64,000 bases of DNA from Nocardioides jiangxiensis (GCF_030580915.1 NZ_JAUQTA010000002.1:1-64000), one strand, 5' to 3'. Shown: positions 1 through 9,150, counted from the first letter of the stretch. A program made the numbers and translations. Notes: a model not told the origin generated them from the sequence alone.

Positions 1-70
1 GAAGTTAAGCCTGACAGCGCCGATGGTACTGCAACCGGGAGGTTGTGGGAGAGTAGGACGTCGCCGGACA
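1..70 (+). rRNA. rrf: 5S ribosomal RNA, 3' part
   Basis: The opening bases match the 3' half of actinobacterial 5S rRNA, with the conserved GCGCCGATGGTACTGCA block and the closing GGGAGAGTAGGACG. The 5' half lies outside the window. A strong hairpin terminator follows within 11 bases, so this is the end of an rRNA operon transcribed rightward. The exact 3' end is set by similarity to known actinobacterial 5S sequences. Confidence 0.93.
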
Positions 71-80
71 AATTTTCCCC

Positions 81-110
81 AAAGGGGCATCACGAAAGTG
101 GTGCCCCTTT
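81..110 (+). terminator. Terminator of the rRNA operon
   Basis: An 11-bp stem (AAAGGGGCATC / GTGCCCCTTT with small variation) closes an ACGAAAGT loop directly after 5S rRNA. It is preceded by an A/T-rich AATTTTCCCC stretch, unusual in this GC-rich DNA. Confidence 0.85.
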
Positions 111-141
111 GGCATTTCTGCGCGAACGCTCGGGAAGCGAA

Positions 142-177
142 AGGGCCGCCGGCCTCCGATCCTGGAGGCGGCGGCCC
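142..177 (-). terminator. Hairpin terminator after the DUF2505 gene
   Basis: A GC-rich stem (AGGGCCGCC... / ...GGCGGCCCT) with a GATCCT loop lies just past the leftward gene that stops at 193. It lacks a clear U-tract, as is common for actinobacterial terminators. Confidence 0.6.
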
Positions 178-192
178 TCTCGTCATCCGGCG

Positions 193-687
193 TCAGGCGT
201 TGCGATCTCCAGCCAGCCACTTCACGCCGACCCTGTTCTCCGCGCGCGCTGCCTTGGCCAACAGGCCGGCGATCAGGTCCTCGATCTTGCCGCCGATCAG
301 CGGGATGCCGACCTTGACGGTCAGGTCGACCGTCTGGACCACGTCGTCGCCGTTCTGGGCGAGCGTGATGCTGCCCTTCATGTCGCCGGGCTTGCCCGGG
401 ATCGTGATGAGCACGTCTGCCGCGTGACCGCGCCACGCCTCGTGCTGCACGATCGGGATCTCCTCGCCCACCAGCTTCTTGGCGAACGACGGAACGCGCT
501 CGGTGCCGTGGGCGTACTCGAAGGTCACGTCGTTTCCGCCGGGGGCGGGGGACACGGCGAGGCTGCTCCGGATCGCGTGCTGGTACGACGCCACGGCCGC
601 ACGGAACTCCGGGTCGATGGCCAGCGCGGCGACTGCGTCGACTGTCGTGCCCGGATAGGTCAAGGTCTCGTGGATGCTCTTCGCCAT
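193..687 (-). CDS. DUF2505 family protein (SRPBCC-like)
   Basis: This 164-residue soluble protein has the DUF2505 pattern. An N-terminal segment of the form IHETLTYPG leads into a domain with predicted alternating beta strands and one C-terminal helix, typical of the START/SRPBCC-like lipid- or ligand-binding fold. No catalytic residues can be assigned and the ligand is unknown. It has no signal peptide or membrane segment. The ATG at 687 is supported by a TAAGGT box 6 nt upstream, which suggests a leaderless mRNA. It is divergent from the glutamate dehydrogenase gene with only 30 bp between starts, so the two may be co-regulated. Family assignment is by recognition; the role is unknown. Confidence 0.85.
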   Translation of the reverse strand: MAKSIHETLTYPGTTVDAVAALAIDPEFRAAVASYQHAIRSSLAVSPAPGGNDVTFEYAHGTERVPSFAKKLVGEEIPIVQHEAWRGHAADVLITIPGKPGDMKGSITLAQNGDDVVQTVDLTVKVGIPLIGGKIEDLIAGLLAKAARAENRVGVKWLAGDRNA

Positions 688-693
688 GGCGCG

Positions 694-711
694 ACCTTAG
701 CGGGCTATGTT
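694..711. promoter_or_regulatory. Back-to-back -10 boxes of two leaderless genes
   Basis: On the minus strand TAAGGT (699-694) is followed by six bases and the ATG of the DUF2505 gene. On the plus strand TATGTT (706-711) is followed by six bases and the GTG of the dehydrogenase gene. The spacing fits transcription starting at or next to both start codons. Confidence 0.55.
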
Positions 712-717
712 GAAGAC

Positions 718-3700
718 GTGCCTCGCCACGACAGCACACCCGACGTACTCCTGCAGGCCTACTTCCGGCACATCGCGCCGGAAGACCTGGCGGACCGCTT
801 GCCCGATGACCTGGCCGGCGCCCTCGCCAGTCATCGCAAGCTCGCGAGCCTGCGTGCGTCCGGGACGGTGGTGGTGCGCGTGCACACGCCGCGGGCAGCG
901 GTGCAGGGCTGGGAGGCGCACGGGCACACGGTGGTCGAGGTCGTCACGGAGGACATGCCGTTCCTGGTCGACTCGGTGCTGATGGCACTGGCCCGGGAGG
1001 GCCACGACGTCCATCTCGTCGTCCACCCGCGATTCGACGTCATGCGCACTGCCGAAGGCGCTCTCCTCTCGGTGGAGCCGGCGGACGAGCGCGTACCGCC
1101 GGGGGACGGCTGGACGCGTGAGTCCTGGATGCACGTGGAAGTGGACCGGCTTCCCGAGGGCCGCGACATCGCGGCCGACTTCGAGACCTCGATCCGACAG
1201 GTGCTGGACGACGTCCGCAGCGCCGTTCATGACTGGCAGGCGATGCGGGCGAAGGTCCTGGCGATCGCCGACGACCTGGAGAGTTCTCCTCCGCCGCTTC
1301 CGGCTCCCGAGCTCGAGCAGGGCACCGGCCTCCTGCGGTGGCTCGCCGACGATCACTTCACCTTCCTCGGCTATCGCGAGTACGACCTCCTCGACGACGA
1401 CTCTCTCCAGCCTGTGGCTGGGTCGGGTCTCGGCATCCTGCGTGGCCGGGGCGAGGCGTCAGCGGCGTCGTTCGCCCGGCTTCCGCCCCACGTGCGGGCG
1501 CACGCACGCGAGCAGACGCTTCTGGTCCTGGCGAAGGCGAACTCCCGGGCGACGGTGCACCGGTCGGCGTACCTCGACTACGTCGGCGTGAAGCGCTTCG
1601 ACGCGGAGGGCGTGGTGACAGGGGAGCGGCGGTTCCTCGGCCTGTGGTCGTCGGCGGCGTACACGGAGTCCCTACGAAGGATCCCGTTGCTGTCGGAGAA
1701 GGCCGACGCGGTGCTTGCTGCAGCGGGCCTCGACCCGCTGAGCCATGCCGGCAAGGCACTGGTGGAGATCCTGGAGGACTACCCCCGCGACGAGCTGCTC
1801 ACCGTGCCGGTCGAGGACCTGGTCAAGGTGGCGGAGGCGGTGCTGCAGGCGCGAGAACGCCGGCGGCTACGGCTCTTCGTGCGTCCTGACACGTACCGGC
1901 GCTACCTGACCTGCCTGGTCTACGTGCCGCGCGACCGATACAGCACCTCCGTGCGTGAGCGCTTCGCGGCGATCCTGCGTGATCGCCTCGGAGCGTCGAC
2001 GGTCGAGTACTCCGCGCGGGTGGGGGAGTCGCCCCTGGCGCAGGTGCACTTCGTCGTCCGTCCGGAGAACGCCGAGGCCGTGCCCGAGGTCGATGTGGCT
2101 GCGCTCGAGCACGAGCTCGTCGAGGCGGCTCGCTCGTGGTCCGACGACTTCGTCGGCGCGGTCACGGTCGAGTTCGGAGAGTCGGAGGCAGCGCGCCTCG
2201 TCCGCGCCTACCGGGGCGCGTTCCCGCCGGCGTACGTCGAGGAGTTCTCGCCGCGCGCCGCTGCGGTCGACGTACGCCGGATCGAGGCGATTCAGGGCGA
2301 GGCAGGTGTCGACGTCGCCATGTCCGAGCGGGTGGACGCGCCTGCCGACGAGGTGCGGCTCTCCATCTACCGGGTCGGGGAACCCCTGACGCTGACGGCG
2401 GCGCTCCCCATGCTCGCCTCGCTGGGCGTCGAGGTGGTCGACGAGCGGCCGCACGAGCTGGAGGGCCTGGCCCGGCCGACGTGGATCTATGAGTTCGGTC
2501 TGCGCGCTCCGTCCCCGGTCGGGGAGTCGGACCTGGCTCCCCTGGAGGAGCTGCTGCGGGCGATCCTCGCCGGGGAGTGCGAGGTCGACGGCTTCAACGC
2601 GCTCGTACTCGGCGCGGGCCTGCACTGGCGGCAGGCGGCGGTGCTGCGGGCCTATGCGCGCTACCTGAAGCAGGCGGGGACACCGTTCAGCCTGGAGTCG
2701 ATCGAGGAGGCGCTGCGGGAGAACGTGGCGCTGACCCGGCTCGTGGTGGGCCTCTTCGAGGCGCGGTTCGACCCCGACGCCGACGCGGAGGGGCGCTCCC
2801 AGAAGGAGGAACGGCTCCGGGAGCAGATCGTCAGCGGCCTCGATGACGTCGTCCGGCTCGACCACGACCGGATCCTGAGGTCCTACCTGGCGCTGGTCAG
2901 CGCGACGCTCCGGACGAATCACTTCATGGTGGGCGTCGACGGGCGGCCGCGTGCCTGCCTCGCCCTGAAGCTGGACCCCGGCCAGGTGCCGGACCTGCCG
3001 GCTCCCCGGCCGCAGTTCGAGATCTTCGTGCACTCTCCGCGTGTGGAGGGCGTGCACCTGCGCTTCGGAGCCGTGGCCCGCGGCGGGCTCCGGTGGTCGG
3101 ACCGCCGTGACGACTACCGCACCGAGGTCCTCGGCCTGGTCAAGGCGCAGATGGTGAAGAACACCGTCATCGTGCCGGTGGGTGCCAAGGGCGGCTTCTA
3201 CGCGAAGCACCTGCCCGACCCGGCCGACCGTGAGGCATGGCTGGCCGAAGGGATCGCCTGCTACCGCACCTTCATCGCCGGCCTCCTGGACCTGACCGAC
3301 AACATGGTCTCCGGTGAAGTCGTGCCACCGGCGCGCGTGGTGCGCCACGACGGTGACGACGCCTACCTCGTGGTGGCTGCCGACAAGGGGACGGCGACGT
3401 TCTCCGACATCGCCAACGAGGTGGCGGCAGGCTACGGATTCTGGCTGGGTGATGCGTTCGCGTCGGGTGGCTCGGCCGGCTACGACCACAAGGCCATGGG
3501 TATCACCGCCCGTGGTGCCTGGGTCTCGGTGCAGCGGCACTTCCGGGAGATGGGAGTCGACTGCCAGAACGAGGAGTTCACCTGCGTGGGCATCGGCGAC
3601 ATGTCCGGAGACGTCTTCGGCAACGGCCTGCTGAGCTCGCGAACCACGCGGCTGGTGGCGGCGTTCGACCACCGCGACATCTTCCTCGACCCGGACCCCG

Positions 3701-5478
3701 ACCCGTCCACGTCGTACGACGAGCGTGCGCGCCTGTTCGCGCTCCCGCGGTCCTCCTGGCAGGACTACGACCGGAAGCTCATCTCGGCCGGCGGCGGCGT
3801 GTGGTCGCGGCAGGCCAAGCAGGTGCCCGTCTCGCCCGAGGTGGCGGCCGTGCTCGGGCTCGATCCGGCCACCGGCTCGCTGCCTCCCAACGACCTGCTG
3901 CGCGCGATCCTCGCTGCGCCCGTCGACCTCCTGTGGAACGGCGGCATCGGGACGTACGTGAAGGGCGCCGCCGAGTCGCACGCGGACGTCGGGGACAAGG
4001 CCAACGACGCCATCCGGATCAACGGCGCCGAGCTCCGCGTGCGCTGCGTGGGGGAGGGCGGCAACCTCGGCCTGACCCAGCTCGGCCGGATCGAGTACGC
4101 CGCGGCCGGTGGCCGGATCAACACGGACTTCATCGACAACTCGGCCGGCGTCGACACCTCGGACCGCGAGGTCAACCTCAAGATCCTGCTCGACGCGGCG
4201 GTCGACGACGGCGACCTCACCGGCAAGCAGCGCAACGCGCTCCTGGCGTCGATGACGGACGAGGTCGCTGCGTTGGTGCTGCGGGACAACTACGAGCAGA
4301 ACCTGGCGCTGGCCAACGCCCTGGCGACCGCGCCGGCCCTGCTGCACGTGCACGAGTCCTGGCTCCAGGCGCTCGAACAGCGACGTGCGGTCGACCGTGA
4401 GCTGGAGGGACTGCCGGCGGCGGCGGAGGTGCGGCGTCGGCAAGAGCAGGGGGAGGGGCTCACCGCTCCCGAGCTGGCGGTCATGCTCTCCTGGACCAAG
4501 ATCGTGCTCGCCCGCGAGCTGCTCGAGTCCGACCTGCCCGACGACCCGTTCCTCCGGAGCGACCTCTACGCCTACTTCCCCTCGCAGGTGCGGCAGGAGT
4601 ACCGGCAGCGGATCCTTCGGCACCCGCTCCGGCGGGAGATCATCGTGACGCAGGTGGTCAACGACCTGGTCAACGGAGCCGGCATCACCTTCTGGCACCG
4701 TCTCTCGGAGGAGACGTCAGCGAGCGCCCCGGACCTCGCGCGCGCGAACTTCGTGGCGCGCGAGATCTTCGCCTCGCTCGCGCTGCGCGAACGGATCGCG
4801 GCCGAGGACAACCGTCTCGATGCGAGCGTGCAGACCACGATGCGCATCGAGATGCGCACGCTCGTCGAGCGAGCCTCCCGCTGGCTGGTCACCAACCGCC
4901 GTTCGCCGCTGGCGAGTGAGGAGATCGTCGACTACTTCGGCGAGGCCGTGCAGCGCCTGATGGACTACCTGCCCGGGCTGCTCGGCGGACGGGAGCGCGA
5001 GGGCTTCGAGGCACGCCGGGACGACCTGCTGGCCCACGGGGTCGACGAGGCCCTGGCGACCCGGGTGGCGGTGCTCCAGCCGGCGTACGTGCTGCTGGGA
5101 GTCGTCGAGACGGCCGAACGGGAGCAGGTCGACCCGCTCGACGTGGCCCGCGTCCACTTCGCCCTGGGGGAGAGGCTCGGCCTGTCCTCCGTCGTACGCC
5201 GGGTGCAGGCGCTCCCGCGTCGCGACCGATGGGAGGCGCTGGCGCGGGCCGCTGTGCGCGACGATCTCCATGCCGTCCACGCCGCGCTGACCGAGCAGGT
5301 CCTCCAGTCCACCCCGGCTGAGGAGCCGGCACCGTTGCGGGTGGCGCTCTGGGAAGAGCGCGACGCCGGGCGGGTGCAGCGGGCCGCACAGACGCTGGAG
5401 GAGATCTGTGTCGACGAGTCGGCCGACCTGGCCCGGGTCGCGGTCGGGCTCCGCGTGGTGCGTGGCCTGGTCACGTGA
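718..5478 (+). CDS. gdh: NAD-dependent glutamate dehydrogenase, large type
   Basis: This is the about 180-kDa NAD-glutamate dehydrogenase class. It deaminates glutamate to 2-oxoglutarate and ammonium, mainly as a catabolic cytoplasmic enzyme. From GTG 718 it has 1,586 residues, matching the family's usual 1,550-1,650. The first ~700 residues are the ACT-like regulatory region. The catalytic core begins near residue 785 with GGLRWSDRRDDYRTEV and continues to VGAKGGF near 820. A dinucleotide-binding segment with GEGGNLG lies near 1,105. The C-terminal helical domain ends at 1,586. The open frame runs upstream to 43, but that part overlaps the divergent DUF2505 gene, and TATGTT six bases before 718 supports the GTG. 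Large antisense frames inside it are coding shadows. Confidence 0.95.
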   Translation: MPRHDSTPDVLLQAYFRHIAPEDLADRLPDDLAGALASHRKLASLRASGTVVVRVHTPRAAVQGWEAHGHTVVEVVTEDMPFLVDSVLMALAREGHDVHLVVHPRFDVMRTAEGALLSVEPADERVPPGDGWTRESWMHVEVDRLPEGRDIAADFETSIRQVLDDVRSAVHDWQAMRAKVLAIADDLESSPPPLPAPELEQGTGLLRWLADDHFTFLGYREYDLLDDDSLQPVAGSGLGILRGRGEASAASFARLPPHVRAHAREQTLLVLAKANSRATVHRSAYLDYVGVKRFDAEGVVTGERRFLGLWSSAAYTESLRRIPLLSEKADAVLAAAGLDPLSHAGKALVEILEDYPRDELLTVPVEDLVKVAEAVLQARERRRLRLFVRPDTYRRYLTCLVYVPRDRYSTSVRERFAAILRDRLGASTVEYSARVGESPLAQVHFVVRPENAEAVPEVDVAALEHELVEAARSWSDDFVGAVTVEFGESEAARLVRAYRGAFPPAYVEEFSPRAAAVDVRRIEAIQGEAGVDVAMSERVDAPADEVRLSIYRVGEPLTLTAALPMLASLGVEVVDERPHELEGLARPTWIYEFGLRAPSPVGESDLAPLEELLRAILAGECEVDGFNALVLGAGLHWRQAAVLRAYARYLKQAGTPFSLESIEEALRENVALTRLVVGLFEARFDPDADAEGRSQKEERLREQIVSGLDDVVRLDHDRILRSYLALVSATLRTNHFMVGVDGRPRACLALKLDPGQVPDLPAPRPQFEIFVHSPRVEGVHLRFGAVARGGLRWSDRRDDYRTEVLGLVKAQMVKNTVIVPVGAKGGFYAKHLPDPADREAWLAEGIACYRTFIAGLLDLTDNMVSGEVVPPARVVRHDGDDAYLVVAADKGTATFSDIANEVAAGYGFWLGDAFASGGSAGYDHKAMGITARGAWVSVQRHFREMGVDCQNEEFTCVGIGDMSGDVFGNGLLSSRTTRLVAAFDHRDIFLDPDPDPSTSYDERARLFALPRSSWQDYDRKLISAGGGVWSRQAKQVPVSPEVAAVLGLDPATGSLPPNDLLRAILAAPVDLLWNGGIGTYVKGAAESHADVGDKANDAIRINGAELRVRCVGEGGNLGLTQLGRIEYAAAGGRINTDFIDNSAGVDTSDREVNLKILLDAAVDDGDLTGKQRNALLASMTDEVAALVLRDNYEQNLALANALATAPALLHVHESWLQALEQRRAVDRELEGLPAAAEVRRRQEQGEGLTAPELAVMLSWTKIVLARELLESDLPDDPFLRSDLYAYFPSQVRQEYRQRILRHPLRREIIVTQVVNDLVNGAGITFWHRLSEETSASAPDLARANFVAREIFASLALRERIAAEDNRLDASVQTTMRIEMRTLVERASRWLVTNRRSPLASEEIVDYFGEAVQRLMDYLPGLLGGREREGFEARRDDLLAHGVDEALATRVAVLQPAYVLLGVVETAEREQVDPLDVARVHFALGERLGLSSVVRRVQALPRRDRWEALARAAVRDDLHAVHAALTEQVLQSTPAEEPAPLRVALWEERDAGRVQRAAQTLEEICVDESADLARVAVGLRVVRGLVT

Positions 5479-5480
5479 CT

Positions 5481-5494
5481 TGACCGATCGGTCA
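5481..5494. promoter_or_regulatory. Perfect 14-bp palindrome, TetR-type operator
   Basis: TGACCGATCGGTCA is an exact palindrome between the stop of the glutamate dehydrogenase gene and the SDR start at 5503. Its form resembles TetR-family operators. With only 8 bp to the start codon, bound repressor would block initiation. The cognate regulator is not identified in the window. Confidence 0.6.
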
Positions 5495-5502
5495 GACGTA
5501 GC

Positions 5503-6384
5503 ATGGGCTTCATGCTCCTCTTCCAGGGTCCCCGCGCGGTCGCCGCTCGCGTCGTACGCCGGGTGGCCGGCCTGCCCAGCCCGCTCGCCGGGCGCACCGT
5601 GCTCGTCACCGGCGCTTCCTCCGGCATCGGTCGGGCCACTGCCGTGGCTGTGGCCGACCGGGGGGCGCGGGTGCTCCTCGTCGCGCGGCGTGTCGCCGAG
5701 CTCGAGGCCGTGCGCGACGAGATCGAGGACGCCGGCGGCGTCGCCGAGGTCTTTCCATGCGACCTCACCGACGGTGACGCGATCGACAAGCTCGTCAAGG
5801 ACGTGCTCGCCGCCCACGGCGCGGTGGACTACCTGGTCAACAACGCCGGCCGCTCGATCCGCCGGTCGCTCGACCTGAGCTATGACCGGTTCCATGACAT
5901 CGAGCGCACCATGGCGATCAACTACATGGGGCCGGTCCGGCTGACCATGGGACTGCTGCCGGCGATGCGTGCGCAGAAGTTCGGCCACGTGGTCAACATC
6001 GTCACCTGGGGCATCCAGATCAAGGCGCCGAAGTTCGCGGCGTACATCGCCTCGAAGACCGCGCTCGACACGTTCTCGCGGATCGCCGGGCGGGAGGCGT
6101 TCTTCGACAACGTGACCTTCACGAACATGAGGTTCTCGCTGGTCAGCACGCCGATGGTGGCGCCGACCGAGGCGTACAGCGGGCACGGCGAGACGCCGGA
6201 ACACGCTGCGGAGCGCGTCGTCCGCGCCCTGGAGGACCGGCCGCTCACGGTCAACACCCGCGTCGCCGGCGTCCTCGAGGTGGCGAACGTCGTCGCGCCG
6301 CGTGCCACGGACTTCGCGATGGCTCTGGCACACCGCGCGTTCAAGGACTCCGCCGCGGCGCGGGGGAAGACGCCGTCGGCCTAG
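5503..6384 (+). CDS. SDR oxidoreductase, fatty acyl-CoA reductase-like
   Basis: A 293-residue short-chain dehydrogenase/reductase. The NAD(P)-binding motif TGASSGIG is near residue 35, NNAG follows, and the active-site YIASK has its Tyr at 181. The C-terminal half (ASKTALDTF, LVSTPMVAPTEAY) resembles the reductase domain of mycobacterial Acr1-type fatty acyl-CoA reductases, so a lipid carbonyl substrate is plausible but unproven. Thr occupies the place 13 residues before the Tyr where the catalytic Ser normally lies. The N-terminus is hydrophobic/basic and may associate with membrane. A palindromic operator precedes it. It meets the convergent transporter gene with a 4-bp overlap. Confidence 0.88.
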   Translation: MGFMLLFQGPRAVAARVVRRVAGLPSPLAGRTVLVTGASSGIGRATAVAVADRGARVLLVARRVAELEAVRDEIEDAGGVAEVFPCDLTDGDAIDKLVKDVLAAHGAVDYLVNNAGRSIRRSLDLSYDRFHDIERTMAINYMGPVRLTMGLLPAMRAQKFGHVVNIVTWGIQIKAPKFAAYIASKTALDTFSRIAGREAFFDNVTFTNMRFSLVSTPMVAPTEAYSGHGETPEHAAERVVRALEDRPLTVNTRVAGVLEVANVVAPRATDFAMALAHRAFKDSAAARGKTPSA

Positions 6385-7322
6385 GCCTGGCCCTCGGCCG
6401 GTGTGACGGCGACGGGCCTCGGGCCGATCCGGATCCGGCCCTGCGCGATGGCGACACCGAGCAGGATGACGGCTCCGCCCACCGGCTGGTACCAGTGCGG
6501 CTCCTCGCCGAGGACGACCATGCCGACCGCGATGGCGAACAGCGGGCTCAGGTAGGTCACGTACGACGCCGTCGAGCCGCCGACCCAGCGGATGTTGCGC
6601 GCGTGGATGGCCAGGGCGATGCCGGTGCCGACGGCACCGAGCGTGAGCACGGAGGCGACCACCTCCGGCGAGAGGTCCCACGGCGCCGGCGGTACACCGG
6701 CGACGAAGGGCGCCACGACCGCGAGTGCGGCGGTCGCCCACAGGAGCTGGCCGGCGCTGACCGCGAGGTCGGAGTCGACGCGCGGGGCGACGTAGCGGTG
6801 CTGGTAGGGGATCGCGATGCCGTAGCACGAGGCTGCGGCGAAGCAGAGCATCTGCCCGGTGAACCCGCTGCCGCTGAGGCCGTGCCATGCCCCGAGCACG
6901 ACGAGCGTGCCGCCGAACCCCAGCACCAGGCCGACGACCTTCGCCAGCGAGAACCGCTCGGTCCGGAACAGCAGGACGGCAGCCGGGAGGGTGACGAGCG
7001 GCGTGGTGCCGTTCCAGATCCCGGCGAGCAGGCTGGGGATGCGCTGCTCGCCGAAGCCGAAGAGCGTGAAGGCGAACGCGATGAGGAGGCCGGGGACGGC
7101 GAGGTGGAGCCACGTGACCACGTCGCGCGGTAGCCGGTGTCCGGTGAAGGCCATCAGCACCAGCACCGCGATGGCGCCCGACGAGACGCGGCCGAGTGTC
7201 ACGTAGGCGGGATGCAGCTCGCGGACCCCGACGCTGATGAAGAGGAAGCTGCAGCCCCAGATCGCCGCGAGGCCGATCAGCCAGGGGAGCCAGACGCGGA
7301 CAGGAGGCTGCTCGGTGGTCAC
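6381..7322 (-). CDS. DMT-superfamily transporter (EamA)
   Basis: A 313-residue integral membrane protein with about ten hydrophobic helices arranged as two EamA repeats. The first begins PWLIGLAAIWGCSFLFI and the second starts near residue 160. This architecture belongs to drug/metabolite exporters of the inner membrane. The substrate cannot be read from sequence; family members export amino acids, amines or metabolites. The gene ends within the last bases of the convergent SDR gene. It is a single-gene unit; the neighbour upstream on this strand is Ku, about 100 bp away. Confidence 0.9.
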   Translation of the reverse strand: MTTEQPPVRVWLPWLIGLAAIWGCSFLFISVGVRELHPAYVTLGRVSSGAIAVLVLMAFTGHRLPRDVVTWLHLAVPGLLIAFAFTLFGFGEQRIPSLLAGIWNGTTPLVTLPAAVLLFRTERFSLAKVVGLVLGFGGTLVVLGAWHGLSGSGFTGQMLCFAAASCYGIAIPYQHRYVAPRVDSDLAVSAGQLLWATAALAVVAPFVAGVPPAPWDLSPEVVASVLTLGAVGTGIALAIHARNIRWVGGSTASYVTYLSPLFAIAVGMVVLGEEPHWYQPVGGAVILLGVAIAQGRIRIGPRPVAVTPAEGQA

Positions 7323-7419
7323 CCGGTCAGCATGGCGCCGACTGGCTGACGCGTCACCTGATTTCGGGCCGGCCCGGTCGATCGTGGCCGGACCGTGACG
7401 TGCGGCGCGGAGGCGCCGG

Positions 7420-8220
7420 TCAGCCGGCCTTCTCCCCGCGCGCCTGCTTGGCCGCCTCGACCGACTGCTGGAGGGCCGCGAGCAGGTCGACGACCTCGCC
7501 GGCGGACTTGGTGGAGGTCTCGGTGCGCTGCACCTCGCCGCCCTCGATCTTTGCCTTGACCAGGGCCTCGACCGCCTCGGCGTAGTCGTCCTCGAGCTCG
7601 CTCGGGTCGAAGTCGCCGGCGAGCGTCTCGACGAGCATGCGGGCCATCTTGACCTCGGCGTCCTTGACCTCGCCGGCCTCGACGGAGAAGTCGGGGGTGC
7701 GGATCTCGTCGGGCCACATGAGGGTCTGCAGCACGATCACGTCGCCGGCTTCGGTCTCGCGGACCCGGAGGACAGCGGGGGCGGTGCGTTGGCGCAGCGC
7801 GACCGTCACCACCGCGACCCGGTCGGACTCCTGCAGGGCCTGGCGCAGCAGGGCATAGGGCTTGGCGCCGGTCTTCTCCGGCTCGAGGTAGTAGCTCTTC
7901 TCGAACATGAGCGGGTCGATCTGCTCGCTCGGCACGAACTTCTCGACGGCGATCTCGCGGCTGGCCGTGACCGGGAGCTCGCGGAGGTCGTCGTCGCTGA
8001 GGATGACCATCTCGCCGTCCTCGGTCTCGTAGCCCTTCGCGATGTCGGCGTAGGGCACCTCCTCGCCGTCGAGCGAGCAGATCCGCTGGTAGCGGATCCG
8101 GCCGCCGTCCTTGGCGTGCACCTGGCGGAAGGAGACGTCGTGGCTCTCGGTCGCCGAGTACAGCTTGACCGGGACGCTGACGAGGCCGAACGAGACGGCC
8201 CCCTTCCAGATAGCGCGCAT
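7420..8220 (-). CDS. ku: Ku protein, NHEJ end-binding
   Basis: A 266-residue bacterial Ku. It starts MRAIWKGAVSFGLVSVPVKL, the hallmark N-terminus, followed by the beta-barrel ring core (FEKSYYLEPEK near residue 110) and a short C-terminal tail ending ARGEKAG, without the long Lys-rich extension of some actinobacterial Kus. Ku homodimers encircle broken DNA ends and recruit the ligase. ATG 8220 is chosen because the family starts exactly at MRAIWKG. The minus-strand sequence GATACCGT ends 6 nt before the ATG, consistent with a leaderless message. It is divergent from the ligase gene with 30 bp between starts, so one control region serves both. Confidence 0.96.
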   Translation of the reverse strand: MRAIWKGAVSFGLVSVPVKLYSATESHDVSFRQVHAKDGGRIRYQRICSLDGEEVPYADIAKGYETEDGEMVILSDDDLRELPVTASREIAVEKFVPSEQIDPLMFEKSYYLEPEKTGAKPYALLRQALQESDRVAVVTVALRQRTAPAVLRVRETEAGDVIVLQTLMWPDEIRTPDFSVEAGEVKDAEVKMARMLVETLAGDFDPSELEDDYAEAVEALVKAKIEGGEVQRTETSTKSAGEVVDLLAALQQSVEAAKQARGEKAG

Positions 8221-8250
8221 GTCTTCACGGTATCCGAGAAGATGGTTGGC

Positions 8251-9150
8251 ATGCCGTTCGTGCCTCCGATGCTCGCCACCAAGGGCGACCGCGTGCCCGA
8301 CGGGCCTGACTGGGTCCACGAGGTGAAGTGGGACGGCATCCGCGTGATCGTGCACGTGGATGCCGACGGGGTGCGGGTGTGGTCGCGCAACGGCAACGAG
8401 CGCACCCGCGACTTCCCCCGGCTCGCCGGGCTCGCGGCACTCGGCCGGAGCATGGTCCTCGACGGTGAGCTCGCCGCAGCCGACGAGGCGGGCCTGCCCA
8501 CCTTCGGCGCCCTGCAGCGCGGCGGGCAGCCGCGTCTCTACGTCTTCGACCTGCTCGAGCTCGACGGTCGCGACCTGACCACGCTGGCGTGGGTCGACCG
8601 GCGTGCCCAGCTCGAGGCCCTGCACCTCGGCGACGACGCCTGGCTCGTCCCCCCGACGTACGACGACGGGGAGATGCTGCTCGAAGCCACCCGGCAGCAG
8701 GGGCTCGAGGGGATCGTCTCCAAGCTGCGGTCGGCGGCGTACCGTCCGGGGGTGCGCAGTCGCGACTGGCTGAAGTTCCCCCACCGGCCACGGCGTTCGG
8801 TGGTGATCGGCGGATGGCGTGGCGAGAAGGGCAGCGACGCCCGGCTCGGGGCATTGCTGGTCGGCGAGCCGACGCCGGACGGCCTGGTCTTCCGGGGGCG
8901 GGTCGGGAGCGGTCTCGCCGGACGTGCCGGCCTGGCGCTGCTGCCGATGCTGGCCGACCTGGGCCGTGCCGACAGCCCCTTCGTCACGCCGATCGCGAAG
9001 GCCGACGCGCTGGGCACCCACTGGGTGGAGCCGGTCGTGGTCGTGGACGTGGAGTCGCTGGGCATGACCGGCGACGGCCGCCTGCGCCAGCCGTCGTACC
9101 AAGGAGTCCGGCAGGACCTCGTCCCGGCCGACCTCGAGGGCCAGTCGTGA
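8251..9150 (+). CDS. ligC: ATP-dependent DNA ligase, LigC/LigD ligase-domain type
   Basis: A 299-residue ATP-dependent DNA ligase. The nucleotidyltransferase motif KWDGIR has its AMP-accepting Lys at residue 26, and ELAAADEAGLPTF and EGIVSK provide later active-site motifs. The C-terminal ~100 residues form the OB fold (SVVIGGWRGEK...). It corresponds to the ligase domain of mycobacterial LigD/LigC but is encoded as a separate gene. GAGAAG 10 nt upstream favours ATG 8251. ATG 8242 is an alternative that adds three residues. The stop overlaps the GTG of the polymerase gene (GTGA), so they are co-translated. It probably seals Ku-bound double-strand breaks. Confidence 0.93.
   Translation: MPFVPPMLATKGDRVPDGPDWVHEVKWDGIRVIVHVDADGVRVWSRNGNERTRDFPRLAGLAALGRSMVLDGELAAADEAGLPTFGALQRGGQPRLYVFDLLELDGRDLTTLAWVDRRAQLEALHLGDDAWLVPPTYDDGEMLLEATRQQGLEGIVSKLRSAAYRPGVRSRDWLKFPHRPRRSVVIGGWRGEKGSDARLGALLVGEPTPDGLVFRGRVGSGLAGRAGLALLPMLADLGRADSPFVTPIAKADALGTHWVEPVVVVDVESLGMTGDGRLRQPSYQGVRQDLVPADLEGQS

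Noticed and set aside
1867..4698. A 943-residue open frame antisense to the glutamate dehydrogenase gene.
   Set aside because: It mirrors the third-position GC bias of the real gene, has low-complexity Arg/Val/His-rich composition and matches no family; long antisense frames are common in high-GC DNA.
4717..7113. A 798-residue leftward frame spanning three genes.
   Set aside because: It overlaps well-supported genes on both strands and its composition is Arg/Pro-rich without domains.
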